The position numbers were made by a program, and so were the translations under genes. Under the pieces are notes generated by a model that was not told the origin of the DNA, made no database searches, and worked only from the letters and a program-made list of their open reading frames with translations. From Streptomyces flaveus (GTDB lineage Bacteria; Actinomycetota; Actinomycetes; Streptomycetales; Streptomycetaceae), in NCBI RefSeq assembly GCF_014647675.1, contig NZ_BMPQ01000003.1:446373-510372 (forward strand): DNA of 64,000 bases, in the 5' to 3' direction. Of the stretch, positions 40,761 through 51,558 are shown piece by piece. Within the stretch, counting starts at the first letter, position 1; each line of letters begins with the position of its first letter.

Positions 40761-41689
40761 GCCCTGTCCGCCACGCGCTCACCCATCAGGCCTTGTGGCC
40801 TGAAGAGGAGGACGAGGATGAGAAGTACGAAGGCCCAGACGTTGGCCCAGGACTGGCCGCCGAGTTGCGACATGCCGGGGACGTCGGCGATGTAGGCGGT
40901 GGCCATGGTTTCGGCGATGCCGAGGACGAGGCCGCCGATCATGGCTCCGTAGATGTTGCCGATGCCGCCGAGGACGGCGGCGGTGAAGGCTTTGAGGCCG
41001 AGGATGAAGCCCATGCGGAACTGGACCTGGCCGTACTTGAGGCCGTACGCGACGGCTCCGACGGCGGCGAACACGGCGCCGAGGGCGAAGGCGACCACGA
41101 TGATGCGGTCGGTGTTGATGCCCATGAGTTTGGCGGTGTCGGGGTCCTGGGCGGTGGCCTGCATGCCGCGTCCGGTGCGGGTCTTCATGACGAAGTAGGC
41201 GAGGATCGCCATGCTGATGGGGGCGACGGCGAGCAGGAAGACGTCGCCTGTCTGGATGGTGACGCTGCCGATCTCGAAGGGGCCGCCGGCGATCTCCGGG
41301 AAGTTGATGGATTCCTTGGCGCCGGGGTACCAGGCCCATACGGCCTGCTGGAGGGCGAGGGAGAGGCCGATGGCGGTGATGAGGGGGGCGAGGCGTGGTG
41401 CGCCTCGCAGCGGGCGGTAGGCGAACCGTTCCGCTCCTACGGCGACGATGACCGCGGCGATGACGGCGCCGAGGAGCATCAGGGGCAGTGCGATCCACAT
41501 GGTGGTGCCGTCGGGCAGGACGTACAGGTAGACCGTGAGGGCGCCGAACCCTCCGATCATGAAGATCTCGCCGTGGGCGAAGTTGATGAGCTGGACGATG
41601 CCGTAGACCATCGTGTAGCCGATGGCGACGAGCCCGTACATGGATCCCAGTAGCAGGCCGTTGACCAGCTGCTGCGGCAGTTCGTTCAC
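40757..41689 (-). CDS. livH: Branched-chain amino acid ABC transporter permease LivH
   Basis: 310-aa membrane permease with the family start LVNGLLLGSMYGLVAIGYTM and the GIVQLINFAHGEIFM and AVLGGIGNIYGAMIGG segments; about eight membrane helices. It pairs with LivM. ATG 41689 lies ~110 bp downstream of livK, across a hairpin that probably lowers permease expression relative to the binding protein. Confidence 0.95.
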   Translation of the reverse strand: MNELPQQLVNGLLLGSMYGLVAIGYTMVYGIVQLINFAHGEIFMIGGFGALTVYLYVLPDGTTMWIALPLMLLGAVIAAVIVAVGAERFAYRPLRGAPRLAPLITAIGLSLALQQAVWAWYPGAKESINFPEIAGGPFEIGSVTIQTGDVFLLAVAPISMAILAYFVMKTRTGRGMQATAQDPDTAKLMGINTDRIIVVAFALGAVFAAVGAVAYGLKYGQVQFRMGFILGLKAFTAAVLGGIGNIYGAMIGGLVLGIAETMATAYIADVPGMSQLGGQSWANVWAFVLLILVLLFRPQGLMGERVADRA

Positions 41690-41741
41690 CGCATGTCCTC
41701 CGAGACTTCGGATTTGTCGAGGGATGTGACCGGATGCGAGT

Positions 41742-41777
41742 CCGCGCGGGGCGCCAGTGGTGCAGCGCCCCGCGCGG
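41742..41777 (-). terminator. Attenuating hairpin between livK and livH
   Basis: A 12-bp perfect stem (CCGCGCGGGGCG / CGCCCCGCGCGG) with a 12-nt loop in the livK-livH gap, likely partly terminating or stabilising the livK mRNA. Confidence 0.75.
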
Positions 41778-41801
41778 CTCGTTCAGTGGTGCGGGTGTGG
41801 A

Positions 41802-43034
41802 TCAGCCTTCGTACGTGCCGGACTTCACCGGGCTCCAGTCGGTGCCCTCGACGGAGTAGACGGTGAGCTGCTTGTTGGTGGCGTCACCGAATTCGTCGAA
41901 GGAGACCTTGCCGGTCACACCGTCGAAGGAGACGTTCTGCATGGCCTCCGTGACCTTGGCGCGGGCGTCGTCGGGGAGTTCGCCGTTGTTGTCCTCGACG
42001 ACCTTCTTCACGGCCTGGATGATCGCCCAGGCGGAGTCGTAGGAGTAGCCGCCGTACGCCTCGTAGGCGTCCTTGTATCCGGCGGCCTTGTAGTTGGCGA
42101 CGAACTCCTTGGCGGAGGGGAGTTCCTCGACGGGTGCGCCGACGGAGGTGGCGAGGTCGCCGGCTCCGCTGGCGCCGGCCAGACTGATGAAGTCGGCGCT
42201 GTATATGCCGTCGCCGCCGACGAGCGGGATCTTGGCGCCTGCGGCCTTGATCTGCTTGCTGAGCGGGCCGGCCTGCGGGTATTCGCCGCCGTAGTAGACG
42301 ACGTCGGCGCCGGAGTTCTTCACCTTGGTGGCGACCGCGGAGAAGTCCTTGGTCTCGGGGTCGATGTGCTCGGTGCCGACGATCTTGCCGCCGAGCTTCT
42401 TGTACTCGTCGGAGAAGGTGGCGGCGAGGCCGGCGCCGTAGGTCTTCTTGTCGTCGATGACGAAGGCCTTGGTCTTCTTGGCGTCGTTGTAGACGTACTG
42501 CGCGGCGTACGGGCCCTGGATGGCGTCCGTGGTCGCGGTGCGGAAGTACGACTTGTACGGGCGGGCCTTCTCGCCGCCGTTCCAGTTCTGGCCCTGGGTG
42601 AGGGCGGGGTTGGTGTTGGCGGGGGAGACCTGGACGAGCTTGGCGTCGTCGAAGACCTTCTGCATGGACTCGGCGACGGAGGAGTTCAGCGGGCCGACGG
42701 CGCCGAGGACGTCCTTGTTGGCGACCAGTTTGGTGGCGTTCTGCTGGCCGGAGGAGGGCTGTGCCTGGTCGTCGAGGGCTTCGATCTTGAAGGTGATGCC
42801 GTCGACGACCTTCTCCTTGTTGGCCTGCTTGGTGGCGAGGTCGACGGAGTTCTTGATGCCGAGGCCCAGGGCCGACAGGTCGCCGGTGAGCGGGGCATCG
42901 ACGCCTATGACCACGGTGGTGCCACCGTCGCCGGAGGAGCCGCCGCCGTCGTCGTCTCGCGAGCCGCAGGCGGTGAGTGTGAGTGCTCCCGCCGCCAGCG
43001 CGGCGGTGATGGCGATGAGCGAACGTTGGCGCAC
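41802..43034 (-). CDS. livK: Branched-chain amino acid-binding lipoprotein LivK
   Basis: 410-aa solute-binding lipoprotein. Signal peptide with lipobox LTAC, the lipidated residue being Cys23, then a flexible Gly/Ser/Asp linker and a Leu/Ile/Val-binding periplasmic fold (VVIGVDAPLTGDLSALG, LGAVGPLNSSVAE, KKTKAFVIDDKKTYG). Captures branched-chain amino acids or related ligands for LivHMGF. The frame is open to 43268, but GTG 43034 is preceded by AAAGGA and gives a proper signal peptide. First gene of the liv operon; 276 bp of upstream DNA precede it. Confidence 0.94.
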   Translation of the reverse strand: MRQRSLIAITAALAAGALTLTACGSRDDDGGGSSGDGGTTVVIGVDAPLTGDLSALGLGIKNSVDLATKQANKEKVVDGITFKIEALDDQAQPSSGQQNATKLVANKDVLGAVGPLNSSVAESMQKVFDDAKLVQVSPANTNPALTQGQNWNGGEKARPYKSYFRTATTDAIQGPYAAQYVYNDAKKTKAFVIDDKKTYGAGLAATFSDEYKKLGGKIVGTEHIDPETKDFSAVATKVKNSGADVVYYGGEYPQAGPLSKQIKAAGAKIPLVGGDGIYSADFISLAGASGAGDLATSVGAPVEELPSAKEFVANYKAAGYKDAYEAYGGYSYDSAWAIIQAVKKVVEDNNGELPDDARAKVTEAMQNVSFDGVTGKVSFDEFGDATNKQLTVYSVEGTDWSPVKSGTYEG

Positions 43035-43310
43035 GATCAGTCCTTTCCCTGGCGCGGCCCTTCCCCGTAGAAGCGGCCGAGTCGAGCGCTGGTCCGAAAA
43101 ATGTTCGGATCCGATGGCGCGGTGACTGGGCGTGACTCTAAGCGTGTGTGGGGAACGTGGAGGAGGGTCTGGCCAATGCTGTGACGCTCTTGTTATGACA
43201 CGAGGTAATGCAGAGCGGTACTCAGTGGGCGGAAGAGTCGAATTACGGCCGATTCGCCCGGTCCGCATAGTGAGAACTCGCAGGCCTCACCGGGTGTCGT
43301 CAGGAGTGTA
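43035..43310. other. livK upstream region
   Basis: 276 bp with no gene. It is AT-richer than its surroundings near 43180-43330 and should hold the livK promoter, but I could not pick a convincing -10/-35 pair. Confidence 0.4.
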
Positions 43311-43949
43311 CTACCGTTTTGGTGCTGTCGCGGAGTTGGTGCTGCAGGCGCCTTGAACGGCTTCCGAGAGGTCGTGTGCATACCGTTCGCCAAGGATGAA
43401 ACTGTGCACTTGTATTGCGCGCATATTACGCAGAGTTACGTCCAGGAAAGGTAGTCCGGCGTTCGTTGGCACTTGTGCGCATTCCGTCACCTGCATGGTG
43501 ATGTTGATCTTGTGGGGAAAGCCGGTCCTTGTCCGGAAAGGCAGACGCGGAACGGAGGCCAGCGAAAGACCGGCATAGGGCTGCGTTATCCGCAGCACGG
43601 TGACCTGAGGGCCGGACTGGACGGTCAGCTCCACGCCGATGCTGAAGCTCTTGGGCGGAGCGTTGTCGGGCGAGGGCTCCGGCCCGAGGTAGGTGATGCC
43701 GACCACCTGTGAGGGGTACGGCGGCGGGTCCGGCGGGGCTTGTTCGGGCCGGGTGGCGTAGAGATAGCCGCCGCCCGCGAGGAGAACGGCTGCTGCCGCG
43801 ATCGACAGGACGACGCGGCGATGCCGGGTGTACGTCTGCGCGAGGCGCCCGCGCGGTGGTTCGGGCGAGGGCTCCGGCGGAGTGCCCGGGCCTGGGATGT
43901 CCCACGCGCGCGTGCCTTCGCCCGGCTCGACGGGGCCGACGCCGCTCAC
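43311..43949 (-). CDS. Membrane-anchored hypothetical protein
   Basis: 212 aa, family not recognised. Residues 1-45 are Pro/Glu/Gly-rich and cytoplasmic, then RHRRVVLSIAAAAVLLAGGGYLY is a single membrane segment, followed by an external beta-rich domain of ~140 residues with two cysteines (TECAQVP and QGACSTN). I start at GTG 43949, which overlaps the upstream lipoprotein stop as GTGA and follows GGAGGG. The last ~50 codons use many A/T third positions, unlike neighbouring genes. Coupling to the lipoprotein gene suggests a shared envelope role. Confidence 0.75.
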   Translation of the reverse strand: MSGVGPVEPGEGTRAWDIPGPGTPPEPSPEPPRGRLAQTYTRHRRVVLSIAAAAVLLAGGGYLYATRPEQAPPDPPPYPSQVVGITYLGPEPSPDNAPPKSFSIGVELTVQSGPQVTVLRITQPYAGLSLASVPRLPFRTRTGFPHKINITMQVTECAQVPTNAGLPFLDVTLRNMRAIQVHSFILGERYAHDLSEAVQGACSTNSATAPKR

Positions 43950-44374
43950 CCCCACGGCCCTCCGCTCGGGATGCCGTCGCGGTACAGGTCCTCGCAGCCC
44001 GCGCGCGCTTCGCGGTCGATCAGCCGCTCCGCGGCCTGTGCGCCCTTGCTCTTCTTCTCGGCCCGGGCGGCGTCCACGACCTTCATCAGGATCTCGTACT
44101 GCCCGCCCGACAGGCCCATCGACTGATAGTCCCCGTAAGTGTCCCCCGTCAGGGCCTCCCGCGACCAGTACGTGACGATCCGCGTGCACAGGTCCTTGGG
44201 AGGAGTGGCCGACGGCGACGGCGAGCCGACGCCGGTCTGCGCGGCATCCCGCGGACCCGCGCTGTCCTTCGAGTCGGCCTGCCCGCATCCGGTGATCAGG
44301 GCGCCGGTCAACAGCGCAAGCCCGAGCCCGAATCCGAGCGGTGCCCCCGGCCAGGGGGCTTCTCCCGATTTCAT
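43946..44374 (-). CDS. Small lipoprotein of unknown function
   Basis: 142 aa with a signal peptide and lipobox LITGC (Cys30), a Ser/Pro/Asp-rich linker, then a small domain (KDLCTRIVTYWSREALTGDTYGDYQSMGLS) with two further cysteines. Substrate for Lgt. No named domain recognised. It is translationally coupled to the membrane protein gene at 43311-43949. Confidence 0.82.
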   Translation of the reverse strand: MKSGEAPWPGAPLGFGLGLALLTGALITGCGQADSKDSAGPRDAAQTGVGSPSPSATPPKDLCTRIVTYWSREALTGDTYGDYQSMGLSGGQYEILMKVVDAARAEKKSKGAQAAERLIDREARAGCEDLYRDGIPSGGPWG

Positions 44375-44502
44375 GCCTTGACGCTAAGCTGCCGGGTGCC
44401 GGGGAGCAACGGCCCTGTGGACAGCCGCGGTGCTGTGGACAACTCCGGTACCCGCCAGGGTGATTGGGGTCCGGCGGTCCCGGTTCCCCGAAAGGGCGTG
44501 GG

Positions 44503-44991
44503 TCAGTCCGCGGCACGTACGCGTTCCTCGTCGCTCGCCGTCACATCGCGCAGCAGACAGGTGAGTCGCGCGGTGCATACGCGCTTGCCCGCCTCGTCGC
44601 TGATCGCTATCTCGTACGAAGCGGTGGACCGGCCGCGGTGCAGGGGTGTCGCGACACCGGTGACGAGGCCGGAGCTGGCTCCCCGGTGGTGGGTGCAGTT
44701 GAGGTCGATACCGAGGGCGATCTTGGAGCTGCCGGCGTGCAGCATCGCGCCGATCGAGCCCAACGTCTCGGCGAGCACGGCGGAGGCGCCGCCGTGCAGG
44801 AGTCCGTACGGCTGTGTGTTGCCCTCGACCGGCATCGTGCCCACGATGCGGTCCGCGGAGGCCTCGGTGATCTCGACGCCCATGCGCGTGCCCAGGTGCC
44901 CGGCGGAGAACATGGCGACGAGATCGACGCCGAGGGCGGCGTACTCGTCGATGACCTCTTGCGGGAAGTTCACGTGCTGGTGCTCGCCCAT
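44503..44991 (-). CDS. Hotdog-fold thioesterase (PaaI/YdiI-like)
   Basis: 162-aa acyl-CoA thioesterase of the hotdog family: NTQPYGLLHGGASAVLAETLGS is the active-site helix region with HGG, and LNCTHHRGASSGLVTG matches the second strand. Expected to hydrolyse aryl- or acyl-CoA esters in the cytoplasm. ATG 44991 follows AAGGAG at 9 bp; the longer frame upstream is not needed. Followed at 45048 by the molybdopterin oxidoreductase gene on the same strand, 56 bp upstream in transcription order. Confidence 0.88.
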   Translation of the reverse strand: MGEHQHVNFPQEVIDEYAALGVDLVAMFSAGHLGTRMGVEITEASADRIVGTMPVEGNTQPYGLLHGGASAVLAETLGSIGAMLHAGSSKIALGIDLNCTHHRGASSGLVTGVATPLHRGRSTASYEIAISDEAGKRVCTARLTCLLRDVTASDEERVRAAD

Positions 44992-45047
44992 GGAGTCCGG
45001 CTCCTTCGTCTTTCGGCCGTCTGTCGGCGCGCTCGCTAAGCGAACGC

Positions 45048-47327
<2,280 letters not shown>

Positions 47328-47369
47328 CTCGGCCTCCTCGATCGAGCGCATGTGTGAGGTACGTCTTTG

Positions 47370-47392
47370 ATCCTGCCACGCGCCGGTGACAA
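47370..47392 (-). promoter_or_regulatory. Mirror copy of the DNA-damage promoter motif, oxidoreductase side
   Basis: On the minus strand TTGTCACCG-N8-CAGGAT, the same spacing as the polA motif but with two changes in the -35 extension. It could drive the FdhF/YdeP-type gene, about 40 bp downstream. Confidence 0.5.
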
Positions 47393-47420
47393 CAACCGTG
47401 GCCGGGCCGAGGGGGCCGTG

Positions 47421-47443
47421 TTGTCAGTGGCTCGTGGCAGGAT
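47421..47443 (+). promoter_or_regulatory. RecA-NDp/PafBC-type DNA-damage promoter of polA
   Basis: TTGTCAGTG-N8-CAGGAT. It matches the actinobacterial RecA-independent DNA-damage promoter motif as I recall it (TTGTCRGTG-N8-TANNNT) except for C at the first -10 base. The -10 ends 7 bp before GTG 47451, so polA mRNA may be leaderless. Confidence 0.7.
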
Positions 47444-47450
47444 CGGGGTC

Positions 47451-50177
47451 GTGGCAGAAACAGCATCGAAGAAGACCGAGAAGACCTCCGCCGACGGGCG
47501 CCCGCGACTGATGCTCATGGACGGGCACTCGCTGGCGTACCGAGCGTTCTTCGCGCTGCCCGCGGAGAACTTCACGACGGCGACGGGACAGCCGACGAAC
47601 GCGATCTACGGCTTCGCGTCGATGTTGGCCAACACCCTGCGCGACGAGGAGCCCACGCACTTCGCGGTGGCGTTCGACGTCTCCCGCAAGACCTGGCGCT
47701 CCGAGGAGTTCACGGACTACAAGGCGAACCGTTCCAAGACCCCGGACGAGTTCAAGGGCCAGGTCGAGCTCATCGGCGAGCTGCTCGACGCCATGAACGC
47801 CGAGCGGTTCGCGGTCGAGGGCTTCGAGGCGGACGACGTCATCGCCACCCTCGCCACCCAGGCCGAGGCCGAGGGCTTCGAGGTGCTGATCGTCACCGGT
47901 GACCGCGACTCCTTCCAGCTGGTCTCCGAGAACACGACGGTGCTGTATCCGACGAAGGGCGTCTCCGAGCTGACGCGGTTCACCCCGGAGAAGGTCTTCG
48001 AGAAGTACGGGCTGACGCCGGCCCAGTACCCCGACTTCGCGGCCCTGCGCGGCGACCCGTCCGACAACCTGCCGGGCATCCCCGGCGTCGGCGAGAAGAC
48101 CGCCGCGAAGTGGATCAACCAGTTCGGATCGTTCGCCGAGCTGGTCGAGCGCGTCGAGGAGGTCAAGGGCAAGGCGGGACAGAACCTCCGCGACCACCTG
48201 GAGGCCGTCAAGCTCAACCGCCGGCTGACCGAGCTGGAGCGGCACATGGAGCTGCCCAGGACGGTCACCGACCTGGAGCGCGCCGCGTACGACCGCAAGG
48301 CCGTCGCGACGGTCCTGGACACCCTGGAGATCCGTAACCCCTCGCTGCGCGAGCGGCTGCTGGCCGTCGACCCCGGAGCCGAAGAGGCCGACACCTCACC
48401 GGTGATCGCCGAGGGTGTGGCACTGGACGGTGCGGTGCTCGGCGCGGGCGAGCTGAAGCCGTGGCTCGCCGAGCACGGCAAGGCGGTCCTCGGTGTCGCC
48501 ACGGTCGACACCTGGGCGCTCGGTACGGGCGCGGTGGCCGAGGTCGCGCTCGCCGCGGCGGCAGGAGCAGCCGCCTGGTTCGACCCGACGCAGCTGGACG
48601 AGGCCGACGAGAACGCGTTCGCGCAGTGGCTCGCCGACCCGAAGAAGCCCAAGGTGTTCCACAACGCCAAGGGCGCCATGCGCGTCTTCGCCGAGCACGG
48701 CTGGAGCATCGCCGGCGTCTCCATGGACACCGCGCTCGCCGCCTACCTCGTCAAGCCCGGACGCCGCTCCTTCGACCTGGACGCGCTGTCCCTGGAATAC
48801 CTCGGCCGGGAGCTGGCACCCGCTGCCGCGGCCGACGGGCAGCTCGCCTTCGGCGCAGACGAGGCCGCCGAGGCGGAGACGCTGATGGTGCAGGCCCGCG
48901 CCGTACTCGACCTGGGCGAAGCTTTCGGGGACCGGCTGAAGGAGGTCGGCGCGGCCGATCTGCTGGGCGACATGGAGCTGCCGACCTCTGCGCTGCTCGC
49001 CCGCATGGAGCGGCACGGCATCGCCGCGGACCGCGCACACCTCGAAGCCATGGAGCAGTTGTTCGCGGGCGCCGTGCAGCAGGCCATAAAGGAGGCGCAC
49101 GCGGCGGCCGGGCACGAGTTCAACCTGGGCTCGCCCAAGCAGCTCCAGGAAGTCCTCTTCGGAGAACTGGCCCTGCCCAAGACCAAGCGCACAAAGACGG
49201 GTTACACCACGGACGCGGACGCCCTCGCCTGGCTGGCCACCCAGACCGACAACGAACTGCCGGTCATCATGCTCCGCCACCGAGAGCAGGCCAAGCTGCG
49301 TGTGACCGTCGAAGGCCTCATCAAGTCGATCGCCGCGGACGGCCGTATCCACACCACGTTCAACCAGACGGTCGCCGCCACGGGCCGCCTCTCCTCCACG
49401 GACCCCAACCTCCAGAACATCCCGGTGCGCACCGACGAGGGTCGCGCGATCCGCCGCGGCTTCGTGGTCGGCGAAGGCTTCGAGTCCCTCATGACCGCCG
49501 ACTACAGCCAGATCGAGCTGCGCGTCATGGCCCACCTCTCCGGGGACGAGGGCCTCATCGAGGCGTTCACCTCGGGGGAGGACCTGCACACGACGGTCGC
49601 CTCACAGGTGTTCTCCGTGGAGCGCTCCGCGGTCGACGCGGAGATGCGGCGCAAGATCAAGGCGATGTCGTACGGCCTGGCGTACGGCCTGTCGGCGTTC
49701 GGCCTGTCCCAGCAGCTGAACATCGACGCGGGGGAGGCGCGGGTGCTGATGGACACGTACTTCGAGCGCTTCGGAGGCGTCCGCGACTTCCTGCGCCGAG
49801 CCGTGGACGAGGCGCGGGCGACGGGCTACACGGCGACGCTGTTCGGTCGCCGCCGCTACCTCCCCGACCTCAACAGCGACAATCGCCAGCGCCGCGAGGC
49901 GGCCGAGCGGATGGCTCTGAACGCGCCCATTCAGGGCACCGCCGCCGACATCGTCAAGATCGCCATGCTGAACGTCGACCGTGCCCTCACCGAAGCGAAC
50001 CTCAAGTCCCGCATCCTGCTCCAGGTGCACGACGAAATCGTCCTCGAAATCGCCCCCGGCGAGCGGGAGTCGACCGAGGCCCTCGTCCGCCACGAAATGG
50101 CCAACGCGGTCCACCTGCGAGCCCCGCTGGACGTCTCGGTCGGCTCGGGCGACGACTGGGAGTCGGCGGCGCATTAG
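47451..50177 (+). CDS. polA: DNA polymerase I
   Basis: 908 aa, normal for Streptomyces. The N-terminal 5'-3' exonuclease (LMLMDGHSLAYRAFFALP, GFEADDVIATLA, GDRDSFQLV) is followed by a degenerate 3'-5' exonuclease-like domain (about 320-510) and the polymerase domain with motif A (TADYSQIELRVMAHLSGD), motif B (RRKIKAMSYGLAYGLSAFG) and motif C (QVHDEIVLE). It fills repair and Okazaki gaps. I chose GTG 47451 (VAETASKK start); the frame is open to 47367 but lies in the promoter palindrome. A damage-inducible promoter motif lies directly upstream. Confidence 0.97.
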   Translation: MAETASKKTEKTSADGRPRLMLMDGHSLAYRAFFALPAENFTTATGQPTNAIYGFASMLANTLRDEEPTHFAVAFDVSRKTWRSEEFTDYKANRSKTPDEFKGQVELIGELLDAMNAERFAVEGFEADDVIATLATQAEAEGFEVLIVTGDRDSFQLVSENTTVLYPTKGVSELTRFTPEKVFEKYGLTPAQYPDFAALRGDPSDNLPGIPGVGEKTAAKWINQFGSFAELVERVEEVKGKAGQNLRDHLEAVKLNRRLTELERHMELPRTVTDLERAAYDRKAVATVLDTLEIRNPSLRERLLAVDPGAEEADTSPVIAEGVALDGAVLGAGELKPWLAEHGKAVLGVATVDTWALGTGAVAEVALAAAAGAAAWFDPTQLDEADENAFAQWLADPKKPKVFHNAKGAMRVFAEHGWSIAGVSMDTALAAYLVKPGRRSFDLDALSLEYLGRELAPAAAADGQLAFGADEAAEAETLMVQARAVLDLGEAFGDRLKEVGAADLLGDMELPTSALLARMERHGIAADRAHLEAMEQLFAGAVQQAIKEAHAAAGHEFNLGSPKQLQEVLFGELALPKTKRTKTGYTTDADALAWLATQTDNELPVIMLRHREQAKLRVTVEGLIKSIAADGRIHTTFNQTVAATGRLSSTDPNLQNIPVRTDEGRAIRRGFVVGEGFESLMTADYSQIELRVMAHLSGDEGLIEAFTSGEDLHTTVASQVFSVERSAVDAEMRRKIKAMSYGLAYGLSAFGLSQQLNIDAGEARVLMDTYFERFGGVRDFLRRAVDEARATGYTATLFGRRRYLPDLNSDNRQRREAAERMALNAPIQGTAADIVKIAMLNVDRALTEANLKSRILLQVHDEIVLEIAPGERESTEALVRHEMANAVHLRAPLDVSVGSGDDWESAAH

Positions 50178-50431
50178 TCTCCGGCGGGCCGGGGGTGGGC
50201 GCCCACAAGGGGGAGCGCCTGTCACCGCACCCGTCCCCAGCGCCCCCTGCCGCTCCTTCCACACCCCCATCGCCGTGACAGGGGCCGATAAAAGCGGTTG
50301 GACCTGCGCGTTCGCGAGCGCGTGACAGTAGGACTCGGCCCGCACCACGGCCGCCGACCGGGTGCGACTGCTGGACGTACTGACGAACACCGGCGTTTTC
50401 CTGCGCACCCGCGCGTACGGCCTGAAACGGC
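50178..50431. other. polA downstream region
   Basis: 254 bp without an intact gene. It has a perfect 12-bp palindrome GTGGGCGCCCAC near 50192-50203 that may act as a terminator, and widely spaced CTGTCAC/GTGACAG arms. The last 100 bp overlap the relict coding segment at 50332-50511. Confidence 0.45.
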
Positions 50432-50511
50432 TCAGCGAGGAGCCGGACGGCTCGGCTCCGTACGGTCCGCTGCCGGGCTGGGACGAACCGGAGCCGGACG
50501 CCACACCCTGA
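50332..50511 (+). pseudogene. Possible relict coding fragment after polA
   Basis: A 59-codon frame between an in-frame TAG (50329) and TGA (50509) has protein-like composition with a plausible C-terminus (RVRLLDVLTNTGVFLRTRAY, then GPLPGWDEPEPDATP). It lacks a ribosome binding site and a clear start, and its 3' half overlaps the convergent DUF4184 gene. It may be the tail of a decayed gene. No family recognised. Confidence 0.3.
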
Positions 50512-51286
50512 CCCCGAAGCCGTACAGGAGCAGACCGACGGCCAGCCCGGCGCCCGCCCCGAAGCACACGGTGGGAATCAGCTCCCAGGGCTCCGCACGC
50601 GACCCCCAGTAGGCCCACCACCGAGACGCCCGCTGCACAGCGGCCACCACCGCACAGCCACCGATCACGAGAGCGGCAAGCCACCGGTCCCGTACGGACA
50701 GAACCGGCACCCCCACGGGTTCCGCGGCGGGCAGTCGCCGCAGAGCGACCGCCACGAAGACCGCGATCACCACCGCCAGGACGGCCGAACCTCCGTACTG
50801 CAGGTACCAGTACAGCGGCGAACCCGCCAACTCCCGCCCCAGTACGGGAAAGACCCGCATCCCCCACCGGTCCAGATGCGTGAACGCGTCCAGCACGACA
50901 TGCGTCAGTGCGCCCAGCACCGCGGACACGTACCACCACAGCGCACGCGCCGGCCGGAACGGCGCATGTGGCGCGCCACATCGCAGCAGAGCCGCCGTAC
51001 GCCCCTGCCTGCGCGGCGGCAGCAGCGCCACCAGCGGTTCCCGCAGCAACAGCCAAACGCCCACAAATGCCCAGGCGATGAGGACGTCAATCGTGAACAC
51101 GCCGGTGAAGGAGTGCGTGAACTCGCCGAACTCCATCGCCTCAGGCAGCGCACTCGCCACGTAATAGGTCAAGTCGGGTGCGAACGACCCCGCAACGAGC
51201 ACCGCGGGGACCAGCGGGCCCCGGCCGGTTCCGTCCATGCGTACGACGGGCAGGACGGCCGCGGCATGGCTGAGAGTGAACGGCAA
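50432..51286 (-). CDS. DUF4184 membrane protein
   Basis: 284-aa membrane protein starting LPFTLSHAAAVLPV, the hallmark N-terminus of DUF4184, with PDLTYYVASALPE, HSFTGVFTIDVL and HVVLDAFTHLDRWG motifs. These His/Asp residues suggest a metal-binding phosphohydrolase-like fold, as in related YdjM proteins. About six membrane helices. I choose TTG 51286 because it gives the conserved N-terminus and follows GGAG; the longer frame to 51376 does not. Confidence 0.82.
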   Translation of the reverse strand: MPFTLSHAAAVLPVVRMDGTGRGPLVPAVLVAGSFAPDLTYYVASALPEAMEFGEFTHSFTGVFTIDVLIAWAFVGVWLLLREPLVALLPPRRQGRTAALLRCGAPHAPFRPARALWWYVSAVLGALTHVVLDAFTHLDRWGMRVFPVLGRELAGSPLYWYLQYGGSAVLAVVIAVFVAVALRRLPAAEPVGVPVLSVRDRWLAALVIGGCAVVAAVQRASRWWAYWGSRAEPWELIPTVCFGAGAGLAVGLLLYGFGVRVWRPAPVRPSPAADRTEPSRPAPR

Positions 51287-51558
51287 CTGGGCTCCATGTT
51301 GACGACGTTGACCGAACTTGATGGCCCTGAACGCTTCCTTGATCGAGTACGCCAGTATGCGGGACGAGCGCCGCATGCTTCTGGCGTACGCGGGCAGCAG
51401 AAAACGGATCTGGCCAACCGGTGAACTTCGGGCACGGACAGGTGTATACGCGCCGGAAGTTGTCGTAGGGTCACCTGAGTTGCCGCGCTGGGGAGCGCGG
51501 CCGGATGGCAGGGCGGCGCGCGCAGCGCGGGCAGTCGACGACGGGAGGGATTCACGCG

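Larger units (their letters stand above)
47369..47444. repeat. 76-bp nested palindrome in the polA / oxidoreductase divergent promoter
   Basis: Outer arms GATCCTGCCACG (47369-47380) and CGTGGCAGGATC (47433-47444) are perfectly complementary over 12 bp. Inner arms TGACAACA (47387-47394) and TGTTGTCA (47419-47426) are perfect over 8 bp. The symmetry places the same promoter-like motif on both strands. Confidence 0.9.

Noticed and set aside
51424..51558. Considered a ydaO-type (cyclic-di-AMP) riboswitch before the lytic transglycosylase gene, common for Streptomyces wall hydrolases.
   Set aside because: I could not find the conserved core sequences; needs a covariance-model search.
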